From Bolinopsis microptera (taxonomy: Eukaryota; Ctenophora; Tentaculata; Lobata; Bolinopsidae), in contig NC_087078.1 in NCBI RefSeq assembly GCF_026151205.1, positions 1,092,175 to 1,156,174 on the forward strand: DNA of 64,000 nt, written 5' to 3'. Below the pieces are notes generated by a model. It saw only the letters and a list, made by a program, of their open reading frames with translations, was not told the origin of the DNA and searched no databases. Position 1 is the first letter of the stretch, and the number at the start of each line of letters is the position of its first letter. The position numbers were made by a program, and so were the translations under genes. Below, one piece after another: positions 10,880-22,261 of this stretch.

Positions 10880-13800
10880 TCATGACATGCTAAAGGAGAT
10901 CCATAAACCAGAACCAATTTCGTATATTTTAGTCCAATATTCTTCATTTTTATTTACTAAAATACTATCTAAATCAAGCAGCAAAGTTTCACAGTTTGTA
11001 CAGTCTTCACAGCAACAGCCAGTAAGATTATAGTTTGTAAGTTGATGTAACAATCCAACATTTTATATTCAGCACAATTTCTATGATTATTGAAAAGTAA
11101 AACAAACTACAACAAACAGTCTCACAAATAACGAATGTAACATAATGGGGATGCTTTATTTAGAAATTCTGTAGATAGAGTAGAATTAGAGTAGCATTTT
11201 TAGAATTAGAGTAGCATTTTAACATTTCTTATCAGTAGATGTACAGTAACACTTTACTGAGCTAATGAGCAATTTCATATCACACTTGGTTATCAGAACT
11301 TAGATACAAGGGTCTGTCAATATAAGGGTCTCATCGAGTAAGACACTTTAGTTCGTCAATATAAGGGTCTCATTGAGTAAGACACTTTAGTTCGTCAATA
11401 TAAGGGTCTCATTGAGTAAGACACTTTAGTTCGTCAATATAAGGGTCTCATTGAGTAAGACACTTTAGTTCGTCAATATAAGGGTCTCATTGAGTAAGAC
11501 ACTTTAGTTCGTCAATATAAGGGTCTCATCGAGTAAGACACTTTAGTTCGTCAATATAAGGGTCTCATTGAGTAAGACACTTTAGTTCGTCAATATAAGG
11601 GTCTCATCAAGTAAGACACTTTAGTTCGTCAATATAAGGGTCTCATTGAGTAAGACACTTTAGTTCGTCAATATAAGGGTCTCACTAAGTAAGACACTTT
11701 AGTTCGTCAATATAAGGGTCTCATCAAGTAAGACACTTTAGTCTATATAAGTGCATGATATAGTAACTAAATAGGTATATCTTTAAGGAATGCACCTTGG
11801 TAGTGTCTATTTCGTTCTAAATTTAGCCGCTACAAAGGCCGCATGTTAATTGTTTGTAGTTATGTTAATTGTTGTAAGTTCACGGCCAAATTTAGGGGAT
11901 CACGTAATGTCCCCAAAATATAAAACATAGCTGGCTACATGGCTACATGGCTACATGACATAACTCACCCTCGTTAACTTCGAACAAGTTCTCGAAACCC
12001 CCGAACCTCTGGAGCCCCCGACTAGTGCTCTGGTGAGTTGAACCATCTGATCCTCCGAAGAACAGCTCATCGTTCAGTGAGTCTGAACTGCTCATTGTAC
12101 CATTAGTGGGATCCTGGGGGAGGTATTATAAATGTCAGGTCTCTCCCAATTGTACTGCTAGATGTATTTATCTTTCACCTTACACCATGTTACTAGTTGC
12201 AAGACAGTCCCTGATAAGGGCACATAATGTGACTCAGATAGCATGATATAATTGAATTGCTTTTCCGTGACATTCGCCTTTTAGTTCATTATTTTCCTCA
12301 TATAAGGTGATGTTTCTGATCAGTCTTGGAAACTTCTCCCCGAAATAGAAAGACCAGGTTATCTAATTTAAGATATCTCTATAATTACCTAATAATTAAG
12401 TAATTACCTAATTACGTTTACCATCCTCACATCCCCTCTAATAACTACTGCTCGCAAACCCCTGCTTAGTGCTTAGTAGAGCGAAACAGTTAAAGCTTTA
12501 TCTCACTGTCAGAAGGATAATTAATCTTGTAATTGGTTAATCTTGCTTACAACACCTACTTTATCTCACTGTCAGAAGGATAATTAATCTTGTAATTGGT
12601 TAATCTTGCTTACAACACCTACTTTATCTCACTGTCAGAAGGATAATTAATCTTGTAATTGGTTAATCTTGCTTACAACACCTACTTTATCTCACTGTCA
12701 GAAGGATAATTAATCTTGTAATTGGTTAATCTTGCTTACAACACCTACTTTATCTCACTGTCAGAAGGATAATTAATCTTGTAATTGGTTAATCTTGCTT
12801 ACAACACCTACTTTATCTCACTGTCAGAAGGATAATTAATCTTATAATTGGTTAATCTTGCTTACAACACCTACTTTATCTCACTGTCAGAAGGATAATT
12901 AATCTTGTAATTGGTTAATCTTGCTTACAACACCTACTTTATCTCACTGTCAGAAGGATAATTAATCTTGTAATTGGTTAATCTTGCTTACAACACCTAC
13001 TTTATCTCACTGTCAGAAGGATAATTAATCTTGTAATTGGTTAATCTTGCTTACAACACCTACTTTATCTCACTGTCAGAAGGATAATTAATCTTGTAAT
13101 TGGTTAATCTTGCTTACAACACCTACTTTATCTCACTGTCAGAAGGATAATTAATCTTGTAATTGGTTAATCTTGCTTACAACACCTACTTTATCTCACT
13201 GTCAGGAGGATAATTAATCTTGTAATTGGTTAATCTTGCTTACAACACCTACTTTATCTCACTGTCAGAAGGATAATTAATCTTGTAATTGGTTAATCTT
13301 GCTTACAACATCTACTTTATCTCACTGTCAGGAGGATAATTAATCTTGTAATTGGTTAATCTTGCTTACAACACCTACTTGAACGTAATGAAATAATCTA
13401 CTTTAGTACTGGCACTATAGCAGTAACTTAACAACATTTATTGTAACTTAAAGTGTAAAGAGAAGATCTGCAATAATTAAGACCAACCCAAATGTCTATC
13501 AATCCCTTATTAGGTACTCGTCTCACCAATGATCTTATTGCTCAGGATTTCAAGTTTGGTATTATACACCTCAACAACTGACGTCTTATGTTATCTAAAG
13601 GAGTTCCGTGGCAGTGCCATAGAGGCCCTTACTTAGTTCAGTGGCAGTGCCATAGAGGCCCTTACTTAGTTCCGTGACAGTGCCATAGAGGCCCTTATTT
13701 AGTTCCGTGGCAGTGCCATAGAGGCCCTTACTTAGTTCAGCGGCAGTGCCATAGAGGCCCATACTTAGTTCCGTGGCAGTGACATAGAGGCCCTTACTTA

Positions 13801-16800
13801 GTTCCGTGGCAGTGCCATAGAGGCCCTTACTTAGTTCCGTGACAGTGCCATAGAGGCCCATACTTAGTTCCGTGACAGTGCCATAGAGGCCCTTACTTAG
13901 TTCCGTGGCAGTGTCATAGAGGCCCTTACTTAGTTCCGTGGCATTGTCATAGAGGCCCTTACTTAGTTCCGTGACAGTGCCATAGAGGCCCATACTTAGT
14001 TCCGTGACAGTGACATAGAGGCCCTTACTTAGTTCAGTGGCAGTGCCATAGAGGCCCTTACTTAGTTCCGTGGCAGTGCCATAGAGGCCCTTACTTAGTT
14101 CAGTGGCAGTGCCATAGAGGCCCTTACTTAGTTCCGTGGCAGTGCCATAGAGGCCCTTACTTAGTTCAGTGGCATTGCCATAGAGGCCCTTACTTAGTTC
14201 CGTGGCAGTGCCATAGAGGCCCTTACTTAGTTCCGTGGCAGTGCCATAGAGGCCCTTACTTAGTGGGTGAACACGAAGTTTGCCAGGAAAATAAACTAAA
14301 AGAAGAGAGAAATACTAACCCTACTCGAAGTTCTGTAATAATCAGTCTCTTCAAAGTTAGCGCCACAATTCTCAATATCTGACTGCGAGGAAGTGAAATG
14401 GGTCCGAGTCAACTTGGGGCCAGTTATAACATCGTCATCTGCACACGTGACGTCATCAGAATTAGATATGACGTCATCAGACACTACGTCACCGTGGGAT
14501 AACTTGACGTTTAAAGAGGTGTGACCCTCACTCAGGTTGGAGAGCTTTGGGGAAGTGTTTAGTTTGTTGTAGCCCGAACAGTCATCTTGATCTGGAGTAC
14601 CGGATAGTATCGCTCTGAAATAGACAGGATAATTAATATAATAATATTAGTATAATAATTAACATAAATAAATATTCAGCTTAATTTGGAATATTATAGT
14701 CTTTAGTTTTGATCTATTTTGGAACACTGTTCATTAAATTATGGTAATTTATTGGCGCACACTTTGACATTTTAATAGATTGATCGGGAATTCAATAAGC
14801 GTGACGTTCGATTTTTGTTTTTCTACCGAACTTTGAGCCGTTGGTGATAGGAACTTGTGTAGATCCTCGGACAAGTGACGCAATTCTCTTGGAGGCTTGC
14901 TTAAAACATAGTTGAGATCCAACTCCTCTTTTGGGCAGGTTTAAGACATGTATCCAAGGTTCCGTTTTTTTGTGTTAGTTGCTTTCCATATGCTCATATG
15001 TGTGGTATAAAGGGGGGGGGGGGGGGTGTCATGTCCGTCTATGTCCGCCTATGTCCTGTCCTTTTTGGATTCTATGAGACAACGGACGTGTTTTTTGGGA
15101 CATTGGCGGACACGGACGGACATTGGCGGACTCGGACGGACATTGGCGGACTCGGACGGACATTGTCGGACTCGGACAGACATTGGCGGACCCGGACGGA
15201 CATTGGCGGACTTGGATGGACATTGGTGGACATTAGCGGACATTGGTGGACATTAGCGGACAAACATTTTGAGGACTGAAGAGTACTGAAGAGTACTGAA
15301 GAGTACTGAGGAGGATGGCTGAGAAGGATGGCTGAGGAGGATGGCTGAGGAAGATGACTGAGGAGGATGACTGAGGAGGATGACTGAGAGGGACGAGAAG
15401 GATCAGGAAGACCCAGGAGGAGGAGGAGGAGGAGGACCCAGAAGGAGGACCTAGGAGGAGGAGGAGGAGAACTGAGGAGGATGACTGAGGAGGAGGAGGA
15501 CTCAGGAGGAGGACTGAGGAGGACTGAGAAGGAGGAGGACTGAGGAGTACTGAGGAGGATGGCTGAGGAGGATGGCTGAGGAGGATGGCTGAGGAGGATG
15601 ACTGAGAGGGAGGAGGAGGAGGAAGAGGAGGAAGAGGACTGAGGAGGAGGAGGAGAAGGACTGATGAGGAGGACTGAGGACGAGGAGGAAGAGTAGGAGG
15701 AGGACTGAGGAGGGGAGGAGGAAGAGTACTGGGGAGGATCAGGAAGACCCAGGAGGACCCAGGAGGAGGAGGAGGAGGAGGACCCAGGAGGAGGAGGAGG
15801 ACTGAGGAGGACTGAGGAGGAGGACTGACGATGACTGAGAAGGAGGAGGATTGAGGAGTACTGAGGAGGATGGCTGAGGAGGATGGCTGGGGAGGATGGC
15901 TGAGGAGGAAGACTGAGGAGGATGACTGAGAGGGAGGAGGAGGAGGACTCAGGAGGAGGACTCAGGAGGACTCAGAAGGAAGAGGAGGAGGACTCAGGAG
16001 GAGGAATTAAGAGAAATGAGAAGGAGGACTGAGGAGGAGGAGGAGGAGGAGGACTGAATAGGAGGAGGAGAAGGAGGGGGACTGGGAGAGGACTGGGGAG
16101 GAGGAGGACTGAGGACCGAGGAGGAAGAGGAGGAGGATGAAGAGGAGGAGGAGGACCCAGGAGGAGGAGGACTGAGGAGGAGGACTGAGGAGGACTGAGG
16201 AGGACTGAGGAGGACTGAGGAGGATGGCTGAGGAGGATGACTGAGAGGGAAGAGGAGGAGGAGGAGGAGGAGGACTGAGGAAGACTGAGAAGGAGGAGGA
16301 GGAGGAGGACTGAATAGGAGGAGGAGGAGGGGGACTGGGGGGAGGACTGAGGAGGAGGATGGAGGACTGAGGAGAAGGATGAGGAGGAGGACCGAGGAGG
16401 ACTGAGGACTGAGGAGGAAGAGGAGGAGGATGAAGAGGAGGAGAAGGACCCAGGAGGAGGACCCAGGAGGAGGACTCAGGAGGATAAGGAGGAGGACGAC
16501 TGGGGAGGAGGAGGACTGTTGAGGACTGATGAGGAGGACTGAGGACGAGGAGGAGGAGTAGGAGGACTGAGGAGGGGAGGAGGAAGAGGACTGAGGAAGA
16601 TCAGGAAGACCCAGGGGGAGGAGGATGAAGAGTAGGAGGAGGAAGCATCTAAATGTTATTTCCATTTTTGTCCGTTTTTGTCCATTTTTGTCCGTTTTTG
16701 TCCGCTCTATTTTTTGTCCGTTTTGAAAATATAGGGTACCGAACGGACAAAAAACATGATCCCCCTATAACAGCAAAAATTGAACATTTTATTTAGCAAT

Positions 16801-16937
16801 TTAGGTGTCCATTAATGTCCGCCTATGTCCGCCTATGTCCGCCTATGTCCGCCTATGTCCGTCTATGTCCGCCTATGTCCGCCTATGTCCTGTCCTTTTT
16901 GGATTCTATGAGACAAGCGGACATAGACGGACGTGAC

Positions 16938-16969
<32 letters not shown>

Positions 16970-19900
16970 TATAAAGCACATTATTTCATAATATGCCTGT
17001 TTAGTGTTTATATTGTTAAAAGAACGTTGCCTACTATTTTATCAAAATGCAAGTATGAGTTTGTCGCTCTCAATATAAAAACCATATCAAGGTAGCTCGT
17101 AAGATATGAGTGGGCTGTATTTTACGATGGAGCTAACACTCCTAATATGGTATAATTACACCAGCCTCCCATCTCTATTTCTATACCACAGGTTGATTTA
17201 TCTTGAAGAACATGGAATCTTCTCGACGGAATTCAGCTTGCTAAATTTTGATGATATTTGAAAGACGATGTAATAAACAAATTGCTAAATTTTCGTGAAG
17301 CATCGAACATGAAATGTAACGTGTACTGATATATACGGGCTAGTGTAATACTGAAGAGCCGTACCGTCCATAATAACGATATCATATTTACTTAAACATT
17401 ACATAACACTTCTAGTGCACTTTTACGGCGATATTTCTAGATCTGCCCGGACCAAATGTTTCATAAAGATCTGATCCTTCTTCAGCGTGACAAATTTAAG
17501 AATGCCCCGTTCTAAGGCTTCTTTGGCAGTCGACGAAAAGTGAGTAGTTCTACACTAGTTTTATACTTGCAGTGATGATTCGTACTAATAGTGGCCCAGG
17601 ATCGTACGTGTCACTACAGTTTCTGTTGATATCTTAACATTTACAACGTGTCATCATAACTAGGCTATAATATCCATATAATGGATATTGGCCCTTGGGA
17701 TGGGGAATTCAGATGAGAAGATGGGTGATGGGGTTGATTTTTTACTGTATTTTTTTAAACACATAAGATATGTCTCTCAAATAATAATAAGATGTGACCG
17801 TATTAATAGTGGTCAACGAACAGCAATAATAACAAGCTAGCCCAATAGTACAGTAATACGTCGTTTGGCAGGATCACTGGATCGGTTTCTTATTCAGACA
17901 CCCAGACCGTGAACTAAACAATTCCGCTGATTTTCAGTGCCATGAATCCTGATTCAGGATAACGACAAAAGAATACTGATAGTGACTATTATTATATATC
18001 AAGACTGGAGACTTGAAGGACGGTGGGGATTTTTGCAGGCTTTACTACTTCTAGTTTTCCCCTGCGATTAAGTCACCAAGTGAGATGATGTTTTGATATG
18101 GTTGCCAGAAATATTTAATCTTCATCTAACATAAGTGCAGCTATAACTCGAATTAATGTGATAGTTGTATGAGTTACATATTGCCCATCTCTATTTCTTG
18201 TAACTAAAGAATCAAAATTAAAAAACAGAGTACAGTACCTCTCCAGGTAACCAGGTAACCAGGTAACCAGGTAACCAGGTAACCAGGTAACCAGGTAACC
18301 AGGTAACCAGGTAACCAGGTAACCAGGTAACCAGGTAACCAGGTAACCAGGTAACCAGGTAACCAGGTAACCAGGTAACCAGGTAACCAGGTAACCAGGT
18401 AACCAGGTAACCAGGTAACCAGGTAACCAGGTAACCAGGTAACCAGGTAACCAGGTAACCAGGTAATCATGATTTAAAAACAGAGTACAGTACCTCTCCA
18501 GAAAATCAGTCTTATCCTCCAGAGGTATTTCTTTAGCTTGGAGATGTTTCTCCGCTGACGTTGAAAAGTTAGCTAATATCTGAGGAAGGTGCTGATTAGG
18601 AGAGCGCATTGTAAATGATAAACTGAGTGGTAGAAATAAGGGAACTGAACCAACACAGTGAGCTGTAATTTCAGGGTTTAAAACTTCTGCACAAGTTGAA
18701 TTTAAGGCAAACCCATCAACAACAATAAAATCAGTGCAGTTTTTAGGTCAACAGCTCAAACAAAACTCGAATGTAACTTCACGATGTTTTTTTCGTATGT
18801 ATTCGAGGCTTAAAACAGAGGTTTTGGTTTAAGGTAAGTGTTTGTGTGTAAACATATGAAAGATGGAAGCACATTAATTGGGCAGGTTTTAACAAATAAG
18901 ATAAGTTACTTCTGGTTCCAGCATTGGTGAGACAGCCCCTGATATCATGAAATAGTTGTCTTCAAACACGTGATCGTGATCTCTGTTCTTCCTGCAGGTG
19001 AGAGAGTGCTGTTTATCTATTTCGTAAAATCAAATAAATGGGAAATTCAGCAATTACAAAGTTTGCTGTATCAGTACTATACGAAAATAAAACGTACATG
19101 TCTTCAATGAACTTTGTTTCCTTGGTATCGTTAAGCTCCACTATTTGGTTATTGAGGTAGCACACTTCCTCACAAAGCTTTGTTATCAACTCGTCTTTTC
19201 TGAACGAGCTGTGTACAGTCAATATTTGGAATCAAATAACTCAACAAATGTCAAATAGTTAATTCAGTTCAGGTACCATGATCTTTTAATGATTTCATGT
19301 ATTTCAGTTTGAAAATGTGACAAGTTTATTGAAATAATCAGGACTGACATTTTTATAACAGTAATAAGAGCAAGGTGACTAAAAATGAGTAAAACACAGT
19401 ACAACACAATATGGAAATATCTTACCTATGAACCACAGATTTGTCATTCCCATTTAGCTTTGGCGGAGCTGTTATGGGCCTAGGTGGCATATCCTCAATC
19501 GTTACAGTGTTTTGTTGGAAACTCTCAAATTTCTGGATTATGTTTGCTATTGTATCTGAGTGATTTTTCTCCTCGTTCATTACCTATTGAATATTAATTG
19601 GATTTGAAACATTACCAAAAGAAGATATTTTACAATAGCATTTGGAACCAATATTTTATTGAATTTTGTACAAAATTTGGTAATATCTCAATGTTATCTA
19701 ATAACATCCATGTAGAGTTCGAATTCTTGTACTGGTTTGGCAAAAACAATGGCAAATCAGTAATTGACACTTAATTAACACCTAAATAATAAATATCTAT
19801 GTTGTATATCATTGGTTTGATGAAACATTTCAAATTGTGAATGTTTATAAGCAACATTATGCATCTTATTAACAACATAAAATTATCTCAATAGCTTATT

Positions 19901-21265
19901 ATTAATGGAAAAAAATACTCTTAATTAACACTGTTCAAGTGTTCATACAGAACTATGAAATAATGAACCCATGTATCAACAGATGCCTCGTATCTGAATA
20001 ACATGACCTGATGTGGAACGGCCTACTACACACCTATAATATGTCTTTCCAGGCTGTAAAGCTTTAGTTTAATCGATCACATTCCTTGTGGTAGACACCA
20101 CGCATCTACTTATCTCAAAATATCTTATACTATTATATAAACAGTCCAGCTTCTGTTTCTACTACTTCTTATGGGTAACCAATAACCATGGGGATTGTGA
20201 AATCAAGAAGTCCTGAATGTGGGCCTCTCCTTCTTATGAGGGATTGTACCAGCTCTTATTTGCTAGAAGGGACTTTTCAATTCAATACAAACCATATTCA
20301 TCCGATTCAAATCAAACCACATTCTTCCAGTACACGGATTGGTTGGCTGCGTATATATACACAGCCAACCCTGTCATGAAATGTTACCGTAGGGTGGGAA
20401 CATCAGTGTCTTGTTATTTGAGTTCACATGATAAATTCATAAATAGATGTTAGAGTAATAAGTTAATTAATAAATCTTAAAAACATGGTCAGCAAACTGT
20501 TATGAGTATCAGCTCATAAACTTGAAAAAGAAACGAATTTCAATAAGATGATATCCACAATAAGGTACTGCAGCTCAATTAATTCTGAAAGAGCGTTTTT
20601 CCAAAGAATAATTTCATTTCAACCATCATTTCAATGAGCAGTTTAGGGAAAGCCGAGCCAAAGCTTGACGGCATAATTATATACCTACATTAAGGTTTTA
20701 GATGATATATGGCCTAAAGAAACATCTCCATACAATTCGTAATTCAAGCACTAGTGCTTGTCCTATGTGCTGCGACGAAGAGGAGACTGTCTCGCACTTT
20801 CTAGGACAGTGTTCGGCTATTGCCCAAATAAGAGGGCTATATTTCCAGGACTTTTAAAAAAATCAAAATCAAAATATAATGACACAAACATCATCACACA
20901 TCATCAAAAATAAATCTACTAAAGTTAAAAAATTATCTTAAATCTATTGGCCTGGACAACCAAGTTAAAATGAATCTAATTTACATACTTTCCACTACTA
21001 TATAAGTTGATAAAGCGTTTTTTAGCAACACTATTACCTCTCCATCGATAATATACAACACATCTCCATTATTGTCAACTTCGCAAACCGCACCAAACAC
21101 GTTATTGTGCCCGAGGAGCTGGACTGTAGACCAGACCGGTGTGACATAACGACTACCCAATACTCTTGTTTTGTCAACTTTTTCTTCCACAGTCCAAACC
21201 CAGCTGGTGCTTAAGCGTTCATTTAAGACATATCTCCCCTCATAACACTTACCATCATCCTCCAT
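10880..21265 (-). CDS. Spliced host gene, eight coding exons, 413-aa protein of unknown function
   Basis: Hand-built model. Exons (minus strand): 21,265-21,038; 19,583-19,426; 19,208-19,098; 18,991-18,910; 18,591-18,494; 14,614-14,320; 12,113-11,969; 11,004-10,880. Every intron is GT-AG and every junction is in phase: total 1,242 nt, 414 codons with stop. Residues 1-76 (exon 1, start MEDDGKCYEGRYVL) look beta-rich. Exon 3 (RKDELITKLCEEVCYLNNQI) is helical, probably coiled coil. Exons 6-7 are Ser/Asp-rich and low-complexity (SDDVISNSDDV; SSSDSLNDELFFGG). The C-terminus has a CTNCE motif. No family is recognised. Internal weak points are the acceptors of exons 5 and 8; exon 5 could begin earlier or later, and exons could be missing from the long introns. 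Introns 5-7 are crowded with minisatellites. Exon 1 begins 130 bp from the outer end of the giant inverted repeat, so its promoter probably overlaps that boundary. Confidence 0.7.
11317..11742. repeat. 39-bp minisatellite in intron 7 of the host gene
   Basis: About eleven copies of a 39-bp unit (GTCAATATAAGGGTCTCATT…ACACTTTAGTTC), differing mainly at the GATT/CGAG/TAAG positions. Lies between exons 7 and 8 of the minus-strand gene. Confidence 0.97.
12498..13379. repeat. 63-bp minisatellite in intron 6 of the host gene
   Basis: Fourteen copies of a 63-bp unit starting TTATCTCACTGTCAGAAGGA. Copies are nearly identical (single-base variants such as CAGGAGG for CAGAAGG), implying recent expansion or homogenisation. 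Confidence 0.98.
13600..14263. repeat. 33-bp minisatellite in intron 6, open in frame on the minus strand
   Basis: Twenty copies of a 33-bp unit (TTCCGTGGCAGTGCCATAGA…). One minus-strand frame reads as 11-residue repeats GLYGTATELSK over much of the array (13,595-13,993 and beyond). The array begins 57 bp beyond the 5' splice site of exon 6, so I treat it as intronic. A read-through or alternatively spliced product cannot be excluded. Confidence 0.95.
15117..15263. repeat. 20-bp (ACATTGGCGGACTCGGACGG)n tandem repeat
   Basis: Six 20-bp units, then four 10-bp half units (ACATTGGTGG / ACATTAGCGG). Several overlapping short frames on both strands are artefacts of this repeat. Confidence 0.95.
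15270..16640 (+). repeat. 1.37-kb polypurine (GGA/GAG) tract
   Basis: An almost pure purine strand made of GAGGAGGAT, GGCTGAGGAGGAT and ACTGAGGAGG units with few pyrimidines. Mirror-symmetric purine tracts of this kind can adopt triplex (H-DNA) structures. It sits inside the G15/C30-bounded element, in the intron of a minus-strand gene, so its transcript would be pyrimidine-rich. Confidence 0.95.
17486..17539 (+). other. Possible small plus-strand exon nested in host-gene intron 5
   Basis: A good acceptor (GATCCTTCTTCAG at 17,473-17,485), 54 bases containing an ATG with frame MPRSKASLAVDEK, then a near-consensus donor GTGAGT at 17,540. No partner exon was found, so this may be chance. Confidence 0.2.
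18240..18466. repeat. 8-bp (AGGTAACC)n array flanked by a duplicated splice donor
   Basis: About 28 copies of AGGTAACC. On both sides lies the same segment AACAGAGTACAGTACCTCTCCAG (18,222-18,244 and 18,480-18,502), which on the minus strand is the exon 5 end plus its GTACTG donor. The array therefore sits between two copies of one 5' splice site. Repeat-driven frames across it (TWLPGYLV repeats) should not be annotated as protein. Confidence 0.95.
19600..20730. other. Host-gene intron 1, nothing else recognised
   Basis: AT-rich intron between exons 1 and 2. The overlapping plus-strand frames at 20,188-20,453 have no splice or family support. Confidence 0.5.
20740..20862 (+). pseudogene. LINE C-terminal zinc-knuckle fragment
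   Basis: The plus strand reads SACPMCCDEEETVSHFLGQC, a C-x2-C…H…C knuckle followed by SAIAQIRGLYFQDF. This pattern is typical of the extreme C-terminus of many non-LTR retrotransposon polyproteins. It ends at an A-rich stretch near 20,855. No reverse-transcriptase domain remains upstream. A short dead 3' fragment in intron 1. Confidence 0.6.
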
Positions 21266-21548
21266 TATTGATTATACATTTTGATTCCTTCGGCATCCTC
21301 CCATAGGACTGCCATAGCCCTAGAAGTAGGCAAAGCATCCACATACTATCCTTTCGTGGGCCAACCATACCCAGCCTCTCCAAAAATGTATAATTATAAT
21401 TACAATTAAATTGAGCCGCGCGCTGATCGCTGTAAAGAATTGACATCTTTTATAAACGGTGAAATGACAGGCCACAGGCTGAGCGCCGCGCAGCAGTTTA
21501 ACGGGTGATACTCGTAAAATATCTGTTCCATATATTGTCGACCGTCGG

Positions 21549-21596
21549 CGAGTCCAACTCGGCGCGCGTCCTGGTAGGTTGTAAACCTACAACGCA
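21549..21596 (-). repeat. Dispersed GTAGGTTT…ACCTAC-CAGGACGCGCGCCGAG repeat, copy in left arm
   Basis: A short palindrome (GTAGGTTTACAACCTAC) followed by CAGGACGCGCGCCGAGTT. Other copies are at 44,738-44,776, 56,443-56,490 and 57,899-57,955. It marks a GC-rich, CpG-rich repeat family found in the arms, in the central foldback and just outside the right arm. Confidence 0.7.
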
Positions 21597-22261
21597 GCAA
21601 TTAGCAATGGTTAGCAGCAGTTAGCAGTAGTTATCAGCAGTTCGCAGCAGTTAGCCGCAGTTCATAGCAGGAGTGAGCAGCAGTGAGCAGCAGTTTTTGT
21701 ACTTTGGCCCTTCTGTGTACGTCGGTGGATGTTACTCAAATCTAAATTTTTTGAATGTTGAAGTTATAGTGCGCGCCGCATTCTTTTCGAAATATTATTG
21801 ACCCGAGACAATTGTTACAAAGTAGCGTGCGCTGTTGTTGTCATACGTTGTATGACCCACCGCGCACGAAGTGCGCGGCTCCCCTCGTATCGTCAGGACG
21901 ATATAGTGAAACGACCGTGGGGGTCGCAACGTGATACAACGCTGTTGACCAATGTTGATGATCTGCAGGCCAGGCCCAGCGCGGCCATAACATTTCTTGT
22001 CATACGTTGTATGACCCGCCGCGGCTTCCCCTGTATCGTCAGGACACCATAGTGAAACGACCGTGGGGGTTGCAACGTGATAAAACAACGTGATAAAACA
22101 TTTCGAGAAGAAAGCGGCGCGCGCTACTTCGAAGAAATTTAGACGAGTAACATTCGTCAACGTGCGCTGGGTCAGTCGTTGAATTGCTCTAACCAGAGCA
22201 CTTTCGCCTGTAGTATCGTGCGACCGCCGAAACAAGCGCGTCACGCAGTACGCGTATATGG

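Larger units (their letters stand above)
15012..16969. mobile_element. TIR element bounded by G15 and C30, TATAAA target-site duplication
   Basis: Left end: 15 G followed by TGTCATGTCCGTCTATGTCC. The right end, read in reverse complement, is 30 G followed by TTGTCACGTCCGTCTATGTC. Both ends are flanked by TATAAA (15,006-15,011 and 16,970-16,975), so a 6-bp target duplication is likely. Inside both ends is a shared direct segment (CTGTCCTTTTTGGATTCTAT). The core consists of a 20-bp GGACGGACATTGGCGGACTC-type repeat and a 1.37-kb polypurine tract. No transposase frame; the 223-codon minus-strand frame at 15,994-16,665 is a Ser/Pro/Leu shadow of the polypurine tract. Non-autonomous, superfamily unknown. 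It lies in intron 5 of the host gene. Confidence 0.75.

Noticed and set aside
13595-13993. 132-codon frame of 11-residue repeats
   Set aside because: Lies in an intron of the phase-consistent host gene; the unit length divisible by three explains the open frame. Reported only as a possibility under findings.
11317-14263. CRISPR-like regularity of the 39-, 63- and 33-bp arrays
   Set aside because: These are contiguous tandem repeats without unique spacers, in a eukaryotic intron.
15994-16665. 223-codon minus-strand frame rich in Ser, Pro and Leu
   Set aside because: It is the complement of the polypurine repeat inside the G15/C30 element; open only because of composition.
17404-17535. Minus-strand frame KEALERGILKFVTLKK as an extra exon of the host gene
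   Set aside because: Its possible splice borders do not fit the phase between exons 5 and 6.
18115-18609. 164-codon minus-strand frame with TWLPGYLV repeats
   Set aside because: Made of host exon 5 read through its splice donor into the 8-bp array. Only 18,494-18,591 is kept as coding.
21795-22244. 149-codon frame in the left arm and its mirror at 55,795-56,244
   Set aside because: It overlaps CpG-rich repeated sequence containing its own internal duplications; no family or splice support; frames are open on both strands.
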